DNA from: Halobellus sp. LT62
GTDB lineage: Archaea > Halobacteriota > Halobacteria > Halobacteriales > Haloferacaceae
NCBI RefSeq assembly: GCF_037031285.1
Contig: NZ_JAYEZO010000001.1
Coordinates: 496,001-560,000, forward strand
Direction of reading: 5' to 3'
Length of the DNA: 64,000 bases
Part shown: piece after piece, positions 60,863 through 64,000 of the stretch
Position numbering within the stretch: the first letter of the stretch is position 1
Layout of the letters: every line of letters starts with the position of its first letter
Notes under the pieces: generated by a model
Databases searched by the model: none
The model's input: the letters and a program-made list of their open reading frames with translations, nothing else
What the model was told of the DNA's origin: nothing
Made by a program: the position numbers and the translations under genes

Positions 60863-61765
60863 TCACCGCCAGTCGTACTTCGCGACCGCTCGGTCCGCCC
60901 GCTTCGAGCAGCCGTGCGGGTTGCGCGCTGGCGTCCGGTCTCGCGCGCGCGCCACGAGGCCATCCGACCAACCGGCCGCGACGCCCGAGACGACGTCGCG
61001 GCCGGTTCCGACCCACCCAGTCGGCGTCGCGTCGCCGGCGACGACGTCGCGGGCGGCCGAGATCGCGTCCGCGCCCGCGTGAGAGGCGATCCGACGGACG
61101 ACCGTCGGTCGCAGTCCGTAGTTCTTGATCAGCCGGTACGTCAACGCGCGATACTTCCAGCCGTGGCTCCGCTCGTCGACGCCCCCATCGGCCTCGTACT
61201 CGGTCCGCACGCAGAGTCCGGATTCCCAGCCGACGTCGTGGTCGAGGGCGGCCAAGCGGTGGGCGGCGTCGCGCGCGCCGCCGGTTTCGAGGTACTCGTC
61301 GAAGCCGTCGAGGTCGTCTAACACCTCGGCCCGGAAGGCCACGTTGCCGCCGTTGAAGTACGTCACCGCTCTGTTTTGGATCCGACGCGTCTCCGGTGAT
61401 GTCGTCGTCATTCCCGCGGGCAGCGTCTCGTGAACGGGGCCGGTGACGACCGGCGCGCGCTCGATGCCCGCTTCGATGGCGTCGCGCCACGTCTCTTCGA
61501 CGGCGAGGTCGTGTCGAAGGAACGCGACGACGTCGCCCGAGGCCGCGCGGATTCCGGCGTTACGCGAGACGTTCAGCGTTCGGTCCGATATCTCGACGAG
61601 CACGTCGACGTCGTCGCGCTCTCGGATCATTCCGGTCGTGCCGTCCGCCGACGGGCCGTTGACGACGACGACTTCGGCGTCGGGCGCGTTCGCGGCCAAC
61701 CCGTCTAGCGTGGCCGCGAGGTGGTCCCGTCCGTTCAGCGTCGGGACCACTACCGAGAGCTCCAT
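60863..61765 (-). CDS. Family 2 glycosyltransferase
   Basis: A 300-aa GT-A-fold transferase. It starts ELSVVVPTLNGRDHL, has VVVNGPSADGT, LRHDL as a modified DxD region and FNGGNVAFRAEVLDDLDGFDEYLETGG as the acceptor-side motif. The last quarter has no membrane helix, so it is likely cytosolic or peripheral. It probably adds a sugar to a lipid-linked or surface glycan. It lies about 100 bp downstream of the methyltransferase gene on the same strand. Confidence 0.9.
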   Translation of the reverse strand: MELSVVVPTLNGRDHLAATLDGLAANAPDAEVVVVNGPSADGTTGMIRERDDVDVLVEISDRTLNVSRNAGIRAASGDVVAFLRHDLAVEETWRDAIEAGIERAPVVTGPVHETLPAGMTTTSPETRRIQNRAVTYFNGGNVAFRAEVLDDLDGFDEYLETGGARDAAHRLAALDHDVGWESGLCVRTEYEADGGVDERSHGWKYRALTYRLIKNYGLRPTVVRRIASHAGADAISAARDVVAGDATPTGWVGTGRDVVSGVAAGWSDGLVARARDRTPARNPHGCSKRADRAVAKYDWR

Positions 61766-61868
61766 ACCGGTCGGTTGCGATACGAGAACTTAAATGTCGC
61801 ACCTCGGAGCGACCGCCGCCCAGCCGCCGCGGGCGACTCCCGAAGGCGGTCGTGCGCTCGCTAACGGA

Positions 61869-62591
61869 TCACTGGGCGTCGTCGCCGTCGACGGTCGCGG
61901 TCCAGTACGACACCGACGCCAGCGCGTCCCCGATCGACGTCGCCCCGATCGAGGTGTCGACGTCGCGGAACTCCCTCGCGATCCCGTTGGGGATCTTCCG
62001 GTAGAACCCGTACGGGAGGAGGAAGTCGTGTTCGCCGTTCACCAGTCGTAATCCGGCGTCGTCGACCAATCGTTCGACTTGCGACCCCGAGTAGAGGTGC
62101 GACCCCATCGGAAGCAGCCAGTTGTACGCGACGCGCGCGCTGCGGCCGTTGAACGTGTCGAAGAAGACGATATCGTTCGAGACGCGGGCCATCTCGGCCA
62201 TAAACTTCGCCGGCGTGTCCGCGAGGTGGAAAAACCGCATCGCGAAGACGGCGTCGAAGTGGTCGTCGGGGAACGGCAATCGGGCGGCGTCGCCGCGGAG
62301 GAACTCGATGTGGTCTGCGACGCCGGCCCGCCGGGCCTTCTCGCGGCCCTGCGCCAGCATCGCGTTGGAGATGTCCAGTCCGATGATCTCCGCCCCACGC
62401 TCGGCCAACATCGCGGTGAACCGTCCCGTCCCGCAGGCGATCTCGAGGACCTCCTTGTCCTCGACCGGTCCGAGCGCCTCGAGGACCGCGCGCTTTTCGC
62501 GGTCGTCGATGAGTCTCCCGCCGCGCGAGAACCGCTTCGAGTCGTACTCCTCGGCGACCTCATCGGCCTGGTACCACTCCTTTCCTTTCAC
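61869..62591 (-). CDS. Class I SAM-dependent methyltransferase
   Basis: A 240-aa methyltransferase. Motif I is LEIACGTGRFTAMLAERG (about 49-66), followed by GLDIS, FLRGDAARLPFPDDHFDAVFAMRFFHL and a C-terminal SAM fold. The sequence resembles the UbiE/Coq5-like group, but the substrate is unknown. The start is a GTG (GTG AAA GGA AAG). A GGTTTTAG stretch about 30 bp upstream may be its TATA box. Confidence 0.9.
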   Translation of the reverse strand: MKGKEWYQADEVAEEYDSKRFSRGGRLIDDREKRAVLEALGPVEDKEVLEIACGTGRFTAMLAERGAEIIGLDISNAMLAQGREKARRAGVADHIEFLRGDAARLPFPDDHFDAVFAMRFFHLADTPAKFMAEMARVSNDIVFFDTFNGRSARVAYNWLLPMGSHLYSGSQVERLVDDAGLRLVNGEHDFLLPYGFYRKIPNGIAREFRDVDTSIGATSIGDALASVSYWTATVDGDDAQ

Positions 62592-62784
62592 GCTATCTCC
62601 CAGTGCTCACTCGCAGACTAAAACCGTACTGGATGCGCGCCGCATTGCGTGAGCGGGAGACCGCCGGCACTTGCCAGTCGATGCGGACGCACCCGACGGC
62701 GGTTTTCGCGACTGATCTTGTGACTCTGTCGCATCCTTGTATGTGTATAAGGTCTACGGATTGTATTGACACACTTGTAGGCAA

Positions 62785-62792
62785 CCTTTACC
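62785..62792 (+). promoter_or_regulatory. TATA-like box of the small HTH gene
   Basis: CCTTTACC about 28 bp before the ATG at 62817. Confidence 0.4.
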
Positions 62793-62816
62793 AAGCGCGC
62801 CCCGGTTTCGGGTGGT

Positions 62817-63089
62817 ATGAGCACCAGTACCGCAGAGCTCGACGGTGACCACCTGCTCTCGGAGTCGGAGTACCGCGAACGGCTTCGAGAGCTTCCACCG
62901 AGCGCAAAACTCGTCGCGAAAGTCCTCGAAAGCGACGCACCGCTGTCGCAGGGCCAACTCGCCGAAGAATCGCTGCTGCCGGATCGGACGGTCCGCTACG
63001 CACTCAACCGCCTCGAAGACGCCGACCTCGTGGGGTCGCGCTACAGTTTCAAAGACGCCCGCAAGCAGGTCTACTACCTGAACACGTAG
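62817..63089 (+). CDS. Small winged-helix transcriptional regulator
   Basis: A 90-aa protein. Residues about 25-85 form a winged helix: PPSAKLVAKVLESDAPLSQGQLAEESLLPDRTVRYALNRLEDADLV, then a wing GSRYSFKDARKQVYYL. It is MarR/TrmB-like and lacks an effector domain, so it may be constitutive or partner-regulated. Highly similar small HTH proteins appear in most haloarchaea. The target genes are unknown. Confidence 0.85.
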   Translation: MSTSTAELDGDHLLSESEYRERLRELPPSAKLVAKVLESDAPLSQGQLAEESLLPDRTVRYALNRLEDADLVGSRYSFKDARKQVYYLNT

Positions 63090-63212
63090 TCGGCCGGAGG
63101 ACCGTCGCCGCCGTCTGACGCGACTGCGACGAGTCACGCCTCAGCGGTATCCTCTCTCCCGTCTCACCCGAGCCTGCGGCAACGTTTTCTATCCCCGAAT
63201 CGAGTTCCGAAT

Positions 63213-64000
63213 GTGACCGCTGCGTCCGCCGATCTCGTCTCGATACGCCGCATCTCCGTCCCGCTCGATAAGCCCGTTCCGACCGGCGCGACCAACGCGT
63301 ATCTCGTCGGCGACGACGAGGCACTGCTCCTCGACCCGGCGGCTCGGACGTCCGAACTCGACAAAGCCGTCGCCGAGAGCGACGTCGAACACGTCGCGCT
63401 CACGCACGCGCACCCGGACCACGTCGGCGGCGTCGCCGCGTACGCCGAGGAAACGGACGCGACCGTCTGGTGTCGCCGCGGCCGCGAGGACCGCTTCGCC
63501 GAGTACACCGGCGTCGAACCCGACCGGACGTTCGCCGAGGGATCGACGCTCCCCGTCGCGGGCGGCCTCGACGTCATCGACGTCCCCGGCCACGCCCCGG
63601 ACCACGTCGCCTTCGAGGCCGACTTCGGCACGATCTGCGGCGACGTCGCCATCGCGGAGGGGAGCATCGCGGTCGCCGCGCCCGACGGCGACGTGCGCGC
63701 GTACCTCGTCGCGCTTCGGCGGCTCTACGCCCGCGATCCGCCGCGATTGTTCCCGGGCCACGGCCCGGTCATCGAGGAGCCGCGGGCGGCCTGCGAGCGG
63801 CTGCTCCGACACCGACTCGCCCGCGAGCGCGACGTCCTCGCGGCCGTCGAGGCCGGCGCGCGCGATATCGACGCCGTCGTCGACGCCGTCTACGACAGGG
63901 ACCTCACCGGGGTCCGCAAGTTCGCGCGGGCGACGGTCGTCGCGCACGTGGAGACGCTCGCGGCGCACCGTCGCGTGCGCTTCGACCGCGAGGCCGAGAC
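63213..64000 (+). CDS. Metallo-beta-lactamase-fold hydrolase, cut at the window end
   Basis: A partial gene with at least 262 codons. It begins with GTG at 63213. The zinc motif is THAHPDHVGG, with PGHAPDHV, GDVAI and FPGHGP following in the right order. A C-terminal helical part with ARERDVLAAVEAGA and KFARATVVAHVETL resembles the LACTB2-type extension. The end lies outside the window. Likely a thiolesterase or nuclease-type hydrolase; the substrate is unknown. Confidence 0.88.
   Translation, partial: MTAASADLVSIRRISVPLDKPVPTGATNAYLVGDDEALLLDPAARTSELDKAVAESDVEHVALTHAHPDHVGGVAAYAEETDATVWCRRGREDRFAEYTGVEPDRTFAEGSTLPVAGGLDVIDVPGHAPDHVAFEADFGTICGDVAIAEGSIAVAAPDGDVRAYLVALRRLYARDPPRLFPGHGPVIEEPRAACERLLRHRLARERDVLAAVEAGARDIDAVVDAVYDRDLTGVRKFARATVVAHVETLAAHRRVRFDREAE

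Overview
The window is a GC-rich, gene-dense piece of a haloarchaeal (class Halobacteria) chromosome. The proteins are strongly acidic. Many genes have a TATA-like box about 25-32 bp before the start codon and almost no leader, as expected for leaderless archaeal transcripts. Marker genes agree: membrane-anchored LonB, a thermosome subunit, an Mrp antiporter with a UspA-MrpE fusion, an archaeal class III type IV pilin, archaeal NadM, trpCBA next to 2-amino-3,7-dideoxy-heptulosonate synthase, a Tat-lipoprotein dipeptide-type ABC transporter, and several CxxC microproteins including an HVO_0758-like one. A member of the Haloferacales (Halorubrum/Haloplanus-like) is plausible, but I cannot fix the genus from sequence alone. 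I see no rRNA, CRISPR array, transposase or integrase.

Layout. 1-4.5 kb: coaBC, a small membrane protein, an Lrp/AsnC regulator and an APC-UspA amino-acid transporter. 4.8-13.3 kb: a minus-strand operon of nine tightly linked or overlapping mrp-type genes, including three large antiporter-like subunits. 13.5-14.7 kb: an orphan pilin and a purine phosphoribosyltransferase. 14.9-21.3 kb: a five-gene dipeptide/oligopeptide ABC operon. 21.4-25.8 kb: alpha/beta hydrolase, HTH/zinc-ribbon protein, sugar nucleotidyltransferase, Dph6-like ATP pyrophosphatase, a membrane protein and an HD protein. 26.1-30.0 kb: a large secreted surface protein with an AT-rich N-terminal section, an AT-rich spacer and a DUF7344-type HTH gene; this is the most accessory-looking part. 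30.1-35.9 kb: FAD oxidoreductase, amidohydrolase, VOC protein, a hypothetical, and a two-gene sodium:solute symporter unit. 36.0-45.7 kb: tRNA-Gln, zinc-ribbon protein, DtxR regulator, ferritin-like protein, DUF5791-like protein, epimerase, DHH phosphoesterase, aldo/keto reductase, zinc-finger microprotein, MFS transporter, GT81-like glycosyltransferase and Nudix hydrolase. 45.8-50.3 kb: the trpCBA-ADH synthase cluster with a microprotein/Hsp20 pair beyond it. 50.4-64 kb: a Cys-less MGMT-like protein, CPBP protease, LonB, NadM, SAM hydrolase family protein, E1 alpha/beta, thermosome, an amidohydrolase-like protein, GT2, methyltransferase, small HTH protein and a cut-off metallo-beta-lactamase-fold gene.

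The strongest unexplained structure is a family of three intergenic palindromic elements of about 81-85 bp (21343-21427, 25945-26028, 43166-43246). Each has outer arms containing GCGTTTGCAA / TTGCAAACGC (one base differs in one arm), an inner hairpin and a conserved ACGCTG-like loop. The ends of the outer arms differ between copies but remain complementary, so the fold appears to be conserved. Other unusual points are a 21-bp tandem repeat joining the end of trpC to the start of trpB, an 18-bp tandem repeat between convergent genes, a His/Asp-rich insert in an antiporter subunit, a TrpA with Glu at the catalytic Asp position, and the MGMT-like protein whose active-site Cys is Asp.
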